Source: Kiritimatiellia bacterium
GTDB taxonomy: Bacteria > Verrucomicrobiota > Kiritimatiellia > UBA8416 > YA12-FULL-48-11
DNA length: 64,000 bases
Reading direction: 5' to 3'
NCBI GenBank assembly: GCA_028716365.1
Contig: JAQUPZ010000015.1
Location: forward strand, 1 to 64,000
The position numbers and the translations under genes are program-made. The notes under the pieces were generated by a model. That model searched no databases and was not told the origin of the DNA. It saw nothing but the letters and a program-made list of their open reading frames with translations. This document shows positions 9,269 to 17,211 of this stretch, in pieces; position 1 is the first letter of the stretch, and the number at the start of each line of letters is the position of its first letter.

Positions 9269-10467
9269 AACAGTTCCCTAAGCCGCCAATAGGCGAGTAG
9301 CCACGAGGTCACGCTCACTTCGAAGATTGCTCCGGGAATACGATAGTGTGTCATTTGCTGAACTTTAGTGTAGCGATGCAGAACCTTGTCCGCCACAGCC
9401 GTGGCCTGCGTTGCGGGATGAAGCCTCTGCACGATGGTTGCACAAGCAGCGACGCGGGTACCTTCGGAAGTAATTTTCCTCGGATTGTCGCCTTCGTACG
9501 ATGTACCATCAGGATCGATGTTCTTGATCGTGCGGGCCCAAAGAGATTCAATCAGCTTCGGCAAGCGGGGATCATCGCAGCCCTCCTGGATCGCGACATC
9601 GAAACCGTCGATCATCAGTGACGTCATGTTGAAGTTCGAGAGCTTCCCGTCTGTCATGGAGTTGTCCAGCGCCTGGCTGAACGCTTTCAAATGTTCGCGA
9701 TAGCCCGCCTTGCCCGACACATTTGCCGCCAGCACTACGATGGGTACAAACAACCCAAGTGAGTGGTGATGCGTGTCTGCCGTGACGATGGTGCGATGCC
9801 GGTAGGCATGACGGAATTTCCGCGCGACGAAAAAGTCCGCCGCATCGACAAAGAACCGGTCAATCGTCGCCCGCTCTTCCGCCGATGCGAGCGGTCGCCA
9901 GGCATGAAGCGCCGTGATGGCCTTCGTGTATTGATCGGGACTGATCTCGTGAGAGTACCGCGCCTTCACCAGTCCACCAAACGGCTTCGGAAGATAACCC
10001 GGCATGTAGTGCCGCCCTTCCTCGATCACCGCAAGAATGGCCCGCACACAACGATTAGACATCTCATGTGCTGCCGTCTCTCCCGTGACTCGATGCCGCA
10101 CGATCTGGCTCAGCGCAAACTCACCTGTCGCCATCAGCGCGTTCTCGTATGCGAGGCAGCCCGACATGTCCGGCGAGTTCTGAAACCAGTCTATCAGCAT
10201 TCGTTGATCCAGCTTCGCAAGCTGTTCCTTCGTCCACGGCTTCAAGGTGTCCGCGTTGAGCATCGAGCGGCACAAGCCATCGCCATCCATCATGTGTCTG
10301 GTGACAAAGTCATGGAAATTTGCCGCCGCGACAGTGAGTTGCTCAAGGTCTGGTGCGTTGGCGGCACGTGCCTGATCTGCGCCGAATGGTGATGTTGATG
10401 CAGCCGCGAGACAGGCCTGAAGGAATGTGCGGCGAGAGAAGAGATATTGTTTATTCTGACAGTTCAT
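9235..10467 (-). CDS. Tat-exported protein of unknown function
   Basis: A protein of 410 residues. The start MNCQNKQYLFSRRTFLQA fuses leader-repeat sequence directly to a twin-arginine signal (SRRTFL), making it the copy in which the leader peptide is still part of the gene. The mature part is mostly helical with conserved-looking His/Asp/Asn clusters (TADTHHHSLG, DPDGTSYEGDN, NFNMTSLMIDG). That could suit an alpha/alpha-toroid as in some polysaccharide lyases and unsaturated glucuronyl hydrolases, but I do not recognise a family. Its last eight residues derive from leader copy B, so the native C-terminus seems to have been replaced or extended. It lies 84 bp after the DegT-like gene and overlaps the sialidase-like gene by 4 bp. 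Confidence 0.75.
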   Translation of the reverse strand: MNCQNKQYLFSRRTFLQACLAAASTSPFGADQARAANAPDLEQLTVAAANFHDFVTRHMMDGDGLCRSMLNADTLKPWTKEQLAKLDQRMLIDWFQNSPDMSGCLAYENALMATGEFALSQIVRHRVTGETAAHEMSNRCVRAILAVIEEGRHYMPGYLPKPFGGLVKARYSHEISPDQYTKAITALHAWRPLASAEERATIDRFFVDAADFFVARKFRHAYRHRTIVTADTHHHSLGLFVPIVVLAANVSGKAGYREHLKAFSQALDNSMTDGKLSNFNMTSLMIDGFDVAIQEGCDDPRLPKLIESLWARTIKNIDPDGTSYEGDNPRKITSEGTRVAACATIVQRLHPATQATAVADKVLHRYTKVQQMTHYRIPGAIFEVSVTSWLLAYWRLRELLTAESSSKVRI

Positions 10468-10520
10468 AAAAAATCTCTTATTCTCAACTTATTGAAAGAT
10501 TCCACATCAGAAACTCAGCA
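10447..10520 (-). promoter_or_regulatory. Leader repeat copy C (short)
   Basis: Minus-strand text CTGAGTTTCTGATGTGGAATCTTTCAAT..., GAGAATAAGAGATTTTTT, ATGAACTGTCAG matches the class-1 leader from the -10 region through the start codon. The TTGACA part is absent. AAGAGA ahead of the ATG is a weak ribosome-binding site. Confidence 0.6.
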
Positions 10521-10551
10521 AACGAGTTTGTGTTTATACGATAAAGTGTTC

Positions 10552-11886
10552 TTATGCCGTGTAGTGCTTCGCCACTTTGCGGATGGCCTCGGCGGACTCC
10601 ATGATGTAGTCCTCGGTCATACCTTCGTGGATCGTGATGCGGATGCCGGTCTTGAGGATGTCCTCGACCTCCGGCGTCTGGTGCTTCGTGTAGTCCATCG
10701 TGGTCAGGCCGAACTCGCGTACGGGCCAATGGCCGGCAAAGAAGCCGTGTTTCTGGAATACCGGCTCGCGATGCAATGGCACTCCAATGTAACCGGCGGA
10801 GCAGGACACACCTTCGGCCGACAGCGCCTTGACGAATTCGGTACGGTCGCAGCGGAACGTCTTTGGGTCCATACGGAAGAAGTAGAACCAATAGACACAG
10901 CGGTCATCAGGATGCACCTGGTGCGGCATCACGCCGGGGATACCTGTGATCTTCTCGGTCAGCAGGTTGCCGAGCTTGGCGCGCTTGCTGGCGATACCTT
11001 CGAGCCGTTCCAGTTGCGCTGCTAACACCGCTGCCTGCGGTTCGCTCATGCGGTAGTTGGTCGCGAACGAATGGAACCCGCCGCCCTTGAGGCGATCGCC
11101 GCCCTTATCGCCGGACTTTTGCAACAGCGGGCCGAAACGCTCATCACTTGATGCGACCACGCCGCCGTCGCCCGTGGTGATGTGCTTGGAGTTCTGGAGA
11201 GAGAAACAGGCGATGTGGCCGCTGGTACCGATGGGCTGGCCGTGGAATTTTGCGCCCCACGCCTGGCAACAATCCTCGATCAGGATGAGCTTGTGTTTGT
11301 CGGCAATGGCCTTCAGCGCGTTCATGTCGCACGGGTTGCCGCAGAGATGCACGGCGATGATGGCCTTGGTCTTGGATGTGATGCGGCGCTCGACGTCGGC
11401 AGGGGCGAGGTTATAGGTACTCGCACCCAAGTCGGCGAAGACGGGCACGCCCTGCTGATAGATGACGCCGATGACGGTGCCGATGTCGGTGATAGGCGAG
11501 GTGATGACTTCGTCGCCGGGTCCGATACCGGCTGCGATGACGGCGATGTGAATCGCGGCGGTGCCGGACGAACAGGTGTGGGCGTATTTTAGCGGATAGA
11601 GTTTCTTGAAACGTTCGAGCGCCAGAGTTGTCTGCGGGCCTTTCCAATAGAAGAGCGTGTTTTGCTCGAGCATGGCGTTGAGCCGTTCGCGTTCGAGGTC
11701 GCCCCAGCGGGTGGGCTGCTTGCACGCCTGCTTGACAGCCTTCTCGCCGCCCTTGAGTGCGAGCTTTGGCACGTTTGCAGATTCGGCAGCGGTGGATTCG
11801 GCGACCGTGGCGCTTCCAGCTAACAGCGCAGCGGACGTGGTGGCGAGAAATTCCCGGCGGGAAACAGATGGTTGTTTGTTTTTCAT
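10552..11886 (-). CDS. Tat-exported DegT/DnrJ/EryC1-family PLP enzyme
   Basis: A protein of 444 residues. The ATG at 11886 has AGGAG six bases ahead. The N-terminus (VSRREFLATTSAALLAG) is a clear twin-arginine signal, which is rare for this normally cytoplasmic family. The fold-type I aminotransferase body is well conserved: CSSGTAAIHIA for phosphate binding, VIEDCCQAWGA with the pyridine-contacting Asp, and FSLQNSKHITTGDGG with the Schiff-base Lys. The enzymes usually transaminate keto-sugar nucleotides. Tat could export it folded with PLP bound, so activity on an extracytoplasmic keto-sugar is an inference. It follows the amidohydrolase gene with a gap of a few bases, inside the five-gene operon. 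Confidence 0.85.
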   Translation of the reverse strand: MKNKQPSVSRREFLATTSAALLAGSATVAESTAAESANVPKLALKGGEKAVKQACKQPTRWGDLERERLNAMLEQNTLFYWKGPQTTLALERFKKLYPLKYAHTCSSGTAAIHIAVIAAGIGPGDEVITSPITDIGTVIGVIYQQGVPVFADLGASTYNLAPADVERRITSKTKAIIAVHLCGNPCDMNALKAIADKHKLILIEDCCQAWGAKFHGQPIGTSGHIACFSLQNSKHITTGDGGVVASSDERFGPLLQKSGDKGGDRLKGGGFHSFATNYRMSEPQAAVLAAQLERLEGIASKRAKLGNLLTEKITGIPGVMPHQVHPDDRCVYWFYFFRMDPKTFRCDRTEFVKALSAEGVSCSAGYIGVPLHREPVFQKHGFFAGHWPVREFGLTTMDYTKHQTPEVEDILKTGIRITIHEGMTEDYIMESAEAIRKVAKHYTA

Positions 11887-11895
11887 AAACATCTC

Positions 11896-12807
11896 CTAGT
11901 TTGGTTGACTCTTCTTCGCAAGTAACCGCCACGCGTTGTCGCAGCGGATAGCCCGCAGTTGTTCGTCGCTCAGCGGCGACTCCTTCAGTTTCAGCAATGC
12001 AGATTCGAAATAGAAAAACGGCGCGTAGGAGCCGAATAATAAGCGGCTCAGCGGCATTTTTTTCAGCAGGCCAGCGACACCACCCACGCCTTCGAGCATG
12101 GCGATCTCGGTGAAAACCTCGCCCGCTTTGACAAGATCCAGCAGTGGCTGACCGCGTAACAGCGTCATCGCATTCAGAAGTACCAGCCTGAGACCCGGCG
12201 TTTCCTTCACAACATCGGCCAGCGGCTTGACGTCTGGCGGCTCCACCTGCAGCAGTGGATGCATCATTCGCCGGTCTTCCATGGCGAGCGCGAGTTGGAC
12301 GATCAGGCCGCGCTTCGTTGCAAGCTGTACGAGCTTTGCGAAATCGGGGTCGTCAAGTTTGTAGCCGTGGTAGCTTGGATGCAGCCGGATGCCGGGCATG
12401 CGGTGTTCTTCGGCGCAGCGGCGCAGGTCGTCTTCCCAGTCAGGGAATTTCGGATTTACCGAGCCGAACGGTACAAGTAAACCGTTTCCGTGACGGCGAC
12501 ACTCGTCGGCGAGACGCGCATTTACGGCAGCGATGTCGCGGTGCAGCAAGCCATCAAAACTACCCACCCACGCCTGCGTCACGTTCTGACCACGAAGTTT
12601 CGCGACGAGTGCGGCAGTATCATCGCACGGCAGCCGCCGCAGCGGCCAGCGCGAGAGATAGACGTTGGTGTCTATAAATCCTGACGACGTAGCATCTACT
12701 GCTCGCACGGCGGTCGCGTTACCGAGTGATGACACGCCGGCAACCGCAATCGCGACTTTGAGAAAATCACGGCGGTCGAGCGAGATGGCTGATTGCTTAT
12801 GAGTCAT
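11896..12807 (-). CDS. Tat-exported amidohydrolase-2-like protein with degraded metal motif
   Basis: A protein of 303 residues with a twin-arginine signal (DRRDFLKVAIAVAGVSS). The body follows the amidohydrolase-related (PF04909) TIM barrel: the first strand FIDTNVYLSRWP, GIRLHPSYHGYKLDDPDF in the middle, and LLFGSYAPFFYFESALL near the end. The first strand reads D-T-N where active relatives have D-x-H-x-H, and the last has GSYAPF rather than GSD. Several metal ligands therefore seem lost or changed. The start overlaps the end of the preceding amidohydrolase by 4 bp, so the pair is probably translationally coupled and could form a heteromer. Confidence 0.8.
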   Translation of the reverse strand: MTHKQSAISLDRRDFLKVAIAVAGVSSLGNATAVRAVDATSSGFIDTNVYLSRWPLRRLPCDDTAALVAKLRGQNVTQAWVGSFDGLLHRDIAAVNARLADECRRHGNGLLVPFGSVNPKFPDWEDDLRRCAEEHRMPGIRLHPSYHGYKLDDPDFAKLVQLATKRGLIVQLALAMEDRRMMHPLLQVEPPDVKPLADVVKETPGLRLVLLNAMTLLRGQPLLDLVKAGEVFTEIAMLEGVGGVAGLLKKMPLSRLLFGSYAPFFYFESALLKLKESPLSDEQLRAIRCDNAWRLLAKKSQPN

Positions 12808-13595
12808 ATCTTGATTCCCTTCTCGCTCAGGATAGGGCGCAGCAGGCGCTTGAGGTTTTCGCCGAGAATGAGCCGCCTGGCCGAATCCGGAATCTCCGCG
12901 CCGAGGACCTTCGCCAGTTGCGACGCAAAGCTGCGCCCGCCGGCGTCGCTGCCGTAGAGGACGTGCTCGGCACCCAGCTCACGCACGGCCATTTCGGTGA
13001 AGCCGGCCGTAGGATCGACGCCGTTGATGTCCGCGTAAATATTCGGGTAAGGCCGAATCGCGCGGATGCCGCGTTCCCAGTTACCGCCAGTATGGGCACA
13101 GAATAGCGTGGCTTTTGGATGTCGTACGGCCAGTTCCGCAAGGTCCATCGGCGTGGATTCCCCGGGTAAATTGCCGGTGAACTTGAGCCACGTGTGCTGA
13201 GTCACAATGGCCTTCAATTCGGTGGCATGGGCAACGATTGGATCGAGCGACGGGTTGTTGCAATGCTGTGCCACCCAAAGCTTCACTCCAACCATCGGCC
13301 CGTCGCGGACACACCGGTTGAGTTCATCGAGGCTGGCCTGCGTATGTCTCGGGTTGAGATAGACAAAGCCGAATGCACGGTCGGGGAATCGTTTCACCGC
13401 CTGCAACACTTCATCGTTGCTGCGCCGCATGAACTCGGGTGACGGATCGTGTTCCATCGTCATCCCCATGGACACGCACAGTCGCGCAATACCCATGCGG
13501 TCGGCATATTCGAGCAGCTTGCCGAGACGGGCTTCCGGCGTCGTACCCGGCACGCCACAGAGATGACAGTGCACGTCCCAGATTTCGTGTTTCAT
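12804..13595 (-). CDS. Amidohydrolase-2-family metal-dependent hydrolase
   Basis: A protein of 263 residues without a signal peptide, so probably cytoplasmic, unlike its neighbours. It carries WDVHCHLCG (metal-binding His-x-His), TLFCAHTGGNWERG and the terminal YGSDAGGR with the catalytic Asp, as expected of PF04909 enzymes (decarboxylases, lactonases or amidases on TIM barrels). It is first in the operon running 13595 to 7619. Its ATG overlaps the stop of a 28-codon leader reading frame (ATGA at 13592-13595), and the class-1 promoter-like leader lies just upstream. Confidence 0.85.
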   Translation of the reverse strand: MKHEIWDVHCHLCGVPGTTPEARLGKLLEYADRMGIARLCVSMGMTMEHDPSPEFMRRSNDEVLQAVKRFPDRAFGFVYLNPRHTQASLDELNRCVRDGPMVGVKLWVAQHCNNPSLDPIVAHATELKAIVTQHTWLKFTGNLPGESTPMDLAELAVRHPKATLFCAHTGGNWERGIRAIRPYPNIYADINGVDPTAGFTEMAVRELGAEHVLYGSDAGGRSFASQLAKVLGAEIPDSARRLILGENLKRLLRPILSEKGIKI

Positions 13596-13678
13596 TGGTC
13601 TCCGGACGCAGTCTGCTCGGCCCTTCTATGCCGGCGGGTCAAGTTGGTTGTACGAAATTGCTTTTTCGGACAATTCAT
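13592..13678 (-). CDS. Candidate 28-residue leader peptide
   Basis: Starting at the conserved leader ATG, this frame gives MNCPKKQFRTTNLTRRHRR and nine more residues, then a TGA that overlaps the next ATG. AGAGG lies seven bases ahead. It includes a twin-arginine pair and looks like the N-terminus of a Tat signal cut short. It may couple translation to the amidohydrolase or be a relic; no direct evidence that it is made. Confidence 0.35.
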   Translation of the reverse strand: MNCPKKQFRTTNLTRRHRRAEQTASGDQ

Positions 13679-13755
13679 GAACAAACCTCTTATTCGCATC
13701 TTGTTGGAGAATTCTGCATCAGAAACTTAGAGTATGTCAATGGCTAACCGGCTCA
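13643..13755 (-). promoter_or_regulatory. Leader repeat copy D (class 1, with promoter)
   Basis: Minus strand: CCGGTTAGCCA, TTGACA (13735-13740), 16 bases, TGCAGA (13713-13718), then the conserved GAATAAGAGG and ATGAATTGTCCG start region. The 16-base spacer is quite different from other copies while the boxes are kept. It heads the five-gene operon. Confidence 0.7.
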
Positions 13756-13812
13756 GCCTACGCAATATCAGCAGACAAGAAGTGAACTGTTATAGGAATA
13801 ACGGCCATGTAA

Positions 13813-15444
13813 CTACACCGGTTGATAGTCGAGTTTAATGGGCATATCGTTTTTCTGTGCCGGACCCGGCGTGCTACGGCCGTTGTCGATTTCCTTGCGC
13901 AGGCGCACGAACAAGTCCTTCGCCATGTCTGGATGCTTCTGTTGCAGGTTTTTTGTTTCGCCGGGATCGTCGGCAACATTGTATAACTGGACTGGCGGCG
14001 CGCCCGCCTGCGCCGCTTCCTCGTCAGACGTGTCGTGCGGCACGCCCTTCTCCATACACCAGCGGCGCTTAACGCCGTCGCCTGCGCATACTGACAATTT
14101 CCATTGTCCTTTGCGGATACACAGCACGTCCGCAAAGTAACTCTGTATCACCAATTGGTCGCGCACCGGCTGGTCGTTTCCCTGCAAGAGTGGTATCAGA
14201 GAGACGCTGTCTTCAGCGGCGTTTGCCGGCAGCGTGACGCCGAGGATCTGCGCACACGTTGCCATCCAATCGTTGAGGCAGGCCAACTGCGCTGTCTGTG
14301 TGTCCGGCTTGATGGTTCCAGGCCATGCGGCCACCATTGGCACGCGATGGCCGCCTTCGGAGATGTTACATTTGTAGCCGCGGTATGGCCCGCCCACGCG
14401 GTGGCCCAGTTGTTGGAACGGCATAATGCCTGTGTAGCTGCAATGCCCGTTGTCCGACGTGAATACCACGAGCGTGTTCTCCGCAAGCCCGTGCTGCTGC
14501 AACGCGGCTGTCACGCGGCCGACGGCAGCATCTGTTTCCATAATCAAATCGGCCACATCGCTGATGCCGCTCTTACCGCGGAAGGCTTCGGAGGGCGCAA
14601 TGGGTTCATGTGGCGTCGTCAGCGGCAGATACAGGAAAAACGGTTTACCCGACTTGGCGCACCGGCCGATGTACGCCTCGGCTTCATCCATGATTACCGG
14701 CAGGATCCGGTCGAATTTCCATTCCGGCGCCATCGGCCCTGGCGGGCCCCACTGTACACGGTCATTGACGGTCTTGCGCGCTGTCGGCGCAATCGTCATG
14801 CGGTCATTGCGAATGAACGTGTACGGCAGATTGTTCGGCAGGTCCACTCCGAAGTATTCATCGAATCCCCGCGTGGTCGGACCGTCGGTGATCGGTTTCT
14901 CGAAGACCGGCTCGCCCGAACGCTGCTTGATAAAGCCGCTTGCCGGCGCGCGCTGTACCGTGCCGTCCTTCTGGCGCAACGGCCAGTTCCATCCCAGATG
15001 CCATTTGCCGATGCAGGCCGTGTGATAGTCATTCTTCTGAAGCATACGGGGCAACGTGAGCCGTTTGGCCGTAATCAGCGGCGTACCATAGGTGCCCACC
15101 ACATGTTGCCGCATCAGCGTGCGCCAACTGTGCCGGCCGGTCATCAACCCGTAGCGGGACGGCGAGCAAAGCGCCGCGCAGGCGTGGGCATCGGTGAACA
15201 TCATGCCCCGCTTTGCCAATGCATCGATGTGCGGCGTCGGCACTTTGGCATGCTGAGGGTCGAAGCAGTGGACGTCTCCGTAGCCCAGATCATCCGCGAG
15301 GATGATGACGATGTTGGGTTTTCCGGCAGTCGACTGCCCAAGTGTATTATTTTGTCCTGTTACCAGACAACCTGGCATTGTAGTGGCGGTCAACCCCAGG
15401 CCGGATAATTCCAGAAATTGCCTGCGTGAGATTCTATTTTTCAT
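13813..15444 (-). CDS. Exported sulfatase (type I, Cys-type)
   Basis: A protein of 543 residues. MKNRISRRQFLELSG is a twin-arginine signal, and MPGC at residue 26 could be a lipobox, so it may be membrane-anchored. NIVIILADDLGYGD (Asp51-Asp52) is the N-terminal calcium site. C93-S-P-S-R97 is the signature whose Cys is converted to formylglycine, so the host needs a maturation enzyme not seen in this window. FTSDNGHCSYTG supplies further metal ligands. Sulfatases of this type remove sulfate esters from sulfated polysaccharides. AAAAGG precedes the ATG by eight bases. It stands alone between the leader-D operon and the plus-strand beta-lactamase-like gene; substrate unknown. Confidence 0.92.
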   Translation of the reverse strand: MKNRISRRQFLELSGLGLTATTMPGCLVTGQNNTLGQSTAGKPNIVIILADDLGYGDVHCFDPQHAKVPTPHIDALAKRGMMFTDAHACAALCSPSRYGLMTGRHSWRTLMRQHVVGTYGTPLITAKRLTLPRMLQKNDYHTACIGKWHLGWNWPLRQKDGTVQRAPASGFIKQRSGEPVFEKPITDGPTTRGFDEYFGVDLPNNLPYTFIRNDRMTIAPTARKTVNDRVQWGPPGPMAPEWKFDRILPVIMDEAEAYIGRCAKSGKPFFLYLPLTTPHEPIAPSEAFRGKSGISDVADLIMETDAAVGRVTAALQQHGLAENTLVVFTSDNGHCSYTGIMPFQQLGHRVGGPYRGYKCNISEGGHRVPMVAAWPGTIKPDTQTAQLACLNDWMATCAQILGVTLPANAAEDSVSLIPLLQGNDQPVRDQLVIQSYFADVLCIRKGQWKLSVCAGDGVKRRWCMEKGVPHDTSDEEAAQAGAPPVQLYNVADDPGETKNLQQKHPDMAKDLFVRLRKEIDNGRSTPGPAQKNDMPIKLDYQPV

Positions 15445-15830
15445 ATTTATTACCTTTTACAGGATCAATATTCTTTCTTACAGCCTTTCAAAGTCATCTG
15501 CAGCCGATTTCCTTTTCCTCTAATCCTGATTGTCCAGCGAGTAATAGAAAAACTGAGCCAATGAACAGTGCTACTAACGAATACAATGATGTTATCAGGT
15601 TTTTTGCTGTTACTATCTCCTTTTTGTAATAATTATAAGGACTCCAACGCTGAAATAAAAGGGATCCTTGTATGTTTAAAATATACACAAAGCCTTCTAA
15701 ACTCGTGCAAGGTCAAGACAGGCATTTTAATTTCAAAAACAACTACTTATGCTGATGTACGTAGTATGTCAGTTGTTTGTCCGGGGTGACGTGTCTTGTG
15801 TTCCCATGCAATAATTCGGGCAGTTAAGTT
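15445..15830. other. Divergent intergenic region without a convincing gene
   Basis: It holds the outward control regions of the sulfatase (minus) and the beta-lactamase-like gene (plus). A minus-strand frame around 15494-15688 has one hydrophobic stretch (SLVALFIGSVFLLLAG) but no ribosome-binding site next to a start codon; it may be a relic of a membrane protein. AT content is high. Confidence 0.4.
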
Positions 15831-16823
15831 ATGAAAAACATTCTGAATTTGAGTGAGAAACCGGGCTTGCGAACAAAGATACAATTTTTGTTTTTAGTTC
15901 TGATTGCCGGTGGAGTACTGGCTTTATGCTGCGGTGCTTATGTATTGAAAAATGTTCGTCACGAGACTGAACATTCTGAAATCATTCCTCAACCGGTCGA
16001 AAAGGCGTGGAAGAATGTGGAGGATCATTTGGCGCGGGAGAAAACACGGCACCATTTCGGAGGATCGTTACCCGCATCAGTTACGGAAACATTAACCACA
16101 AATGTACGTGGCCGTTTCAGTGTCTATCTGGAAGACCTGCGGACTGGCACATGGTGGGGGATCAACGAGCAGGATTCTTATGTTGCGTGGAGTCTTCTGA
16201 AAGTTTCGACTCTGGTTGCCCTGCTGAAAAAGGTAGAGAGAGAGCAATTATCACTGGATAACAGAATCACCCTGACATCGGAGGAGAAAAAGCGTGAATC
16301 TCCGTTTGTTCAGCATGCCGCCGGTGAAAGTTCTTTGTTGTCGGTCAAGAAGCTTGCAGAAAGAATGATTGAAGATTCTGATGATGCAGCAACGATGGTC
16401 TTGTGTCCCCTTGTTTCATTTGATGAATTTCAAGAGGGGCTTATGGCCACGGAAATGCCGCCGGCATCACCACCGAATAAGTTGCCTCGTGTTTCCCCGA
16501 TGCAATATGCCAATTTACTGCGGTCTCTGTTTTTCTCAAATTATCTGAAAAAGCCGTCCAGCGAACTGGTTCTTTCGCTCCTATCAAACACTGTTTATAA
16601 TGATCAGATCAGGGCGGGTGTGCCCAAAAAAGTTTTGGTAGCGCACAAAGTTGGATTCGATTCAGGCTCCGGGGATTTCCATGATTGTGGTATAGTTTTC
16701 CTTCCGAAAGGGCCTTATATACTTTGCGTCATGAGTACTAATACCACAAAAGAAGAGTCCGACAGGGTCATCAGTTCTATTTCCCGCCAGATTTATGAAT
16801 TCATAGATGACGGTGACCTTTAA
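15831..16823 (+). CDS. Membrane-anchored class-A beta-lactamase-like serine hydrolase
   Basis: A protein of 330 residues with one N-terminal membrane segment (about 21 to 43), leaving the enzyme domain outside. Motifs of the penicillin-recognising fold are present: S121-L-L-K124 (SxxK), S183-D184-D185 at the SDN position, and K273-V-G275 at the KTG position. I see no clear class-A Glu166 motif (ExxLN). It could therefore be a D,D-peptidase-like or other serine hydrolase rather than a true beta-lactamase. It is a single plus-strand gene among minus-strand genes and has no leader repeat, so it seems unrelated to the surrounding regulon. Confidence 0.75.
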   Translation: MKNILNLSEKPGLRTKIQFLFLVLIAGGVLALCCGAYVLKNVRHETEHSEIIPQPVEKAWKNVEDHLAREKTRHHFGGSLPASVTETLTTNVRGRFSVYLEDLRTGTWWGINEQDSYVAWSLLKVSTLVALLKKVEREQLSLDNRITLTSEEKKRESPFVQHAAGESSLLSVKKLAERMIEDSDDAATMVLCPLVSFDEFQEGLMATEMPPASPPNKLPRVSPMQYANLLRSLFFSNYLKKPSSELVLSLLSNTVYNDQIRAGVPKKVLVAHKVGFDSGSGDFHDCGIVFLPKGPYILCVMSTNTTKEESDRVISSISRQIYEFIDDGDL

Positions 16824-16937
16824 TTTCGATTATTGTACGCGCACGGCGTACTTACAGTTACCGGTGTCAACTGCCGGGACACGAAGGCCGAAGCGCAAGG
16901 CGTTTTTCTGTATTCTCCACGTTACAGATGGCAACAG

Positions 16938-17180
16938 CTACCGCCTGTTCTCTATCGTCCAACGGTCATTTTTCAGATCGTGCTTTAACAGGTACTGATG
17001 TTTGTCACCGCCCTGAACTTTAAAATAGTCCACATGCGAATTTCCAGCTTTGCCGGCTTGTCTCCATTGATCCAATATTTCCTCAACGGAAATATGTGTA
17101 CTCTCATGTATGAAACTTGACGGTCGTTCGTCAGCCTTGTGGCCTGAAATACACTTAACCTGTATAAGTGACGAAGTCAT
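16938..17180 (-). CDS. Small conserved hypothetical protein
   Basis: An 80-residue protein without signal or membrane segment. The pattern IQVKCISGHKADERPSSF, then EEILDQWR, DYFKVQGGDKHQYLLKHD and W near the end is what I recall of a small uncharacterised family (SGYKADERP...DYFKV...LKHD) found in many bacteria. Its role is unknown. No clear ribosome-binding site precedes the ATG. It ends 130 bp from the beta-lactamase-like gene on the other strand. Confidence 0.6.
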   Translation of the reverse strand: MTSSLIQVKCISGHKADERPSSFIHESTHISVEEILDQWRQAGKAGNSHVDYFKVQGGDKHQYLLKHDLKNDRWTIENRR

Positions 17181-17211
17181 GAAACTGTTATTTCAAACTC
17201 TGGTGTAACTC

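Noticed and set aside
14104..15408. 434-codon plus-strand frame opposite the sulfatase
   Set aside because: The sulfatase frame has all motifs; this one has Arg/His-rich shadow composition and no recognisable domain.
15494..15688. Minus-strand 64-codon frame with one hydrophobic helix
   Set aside because: No start codon is suitably spaced from the AAAGGAG inside it and the ends are not protein-like; kept only as a possible relic.
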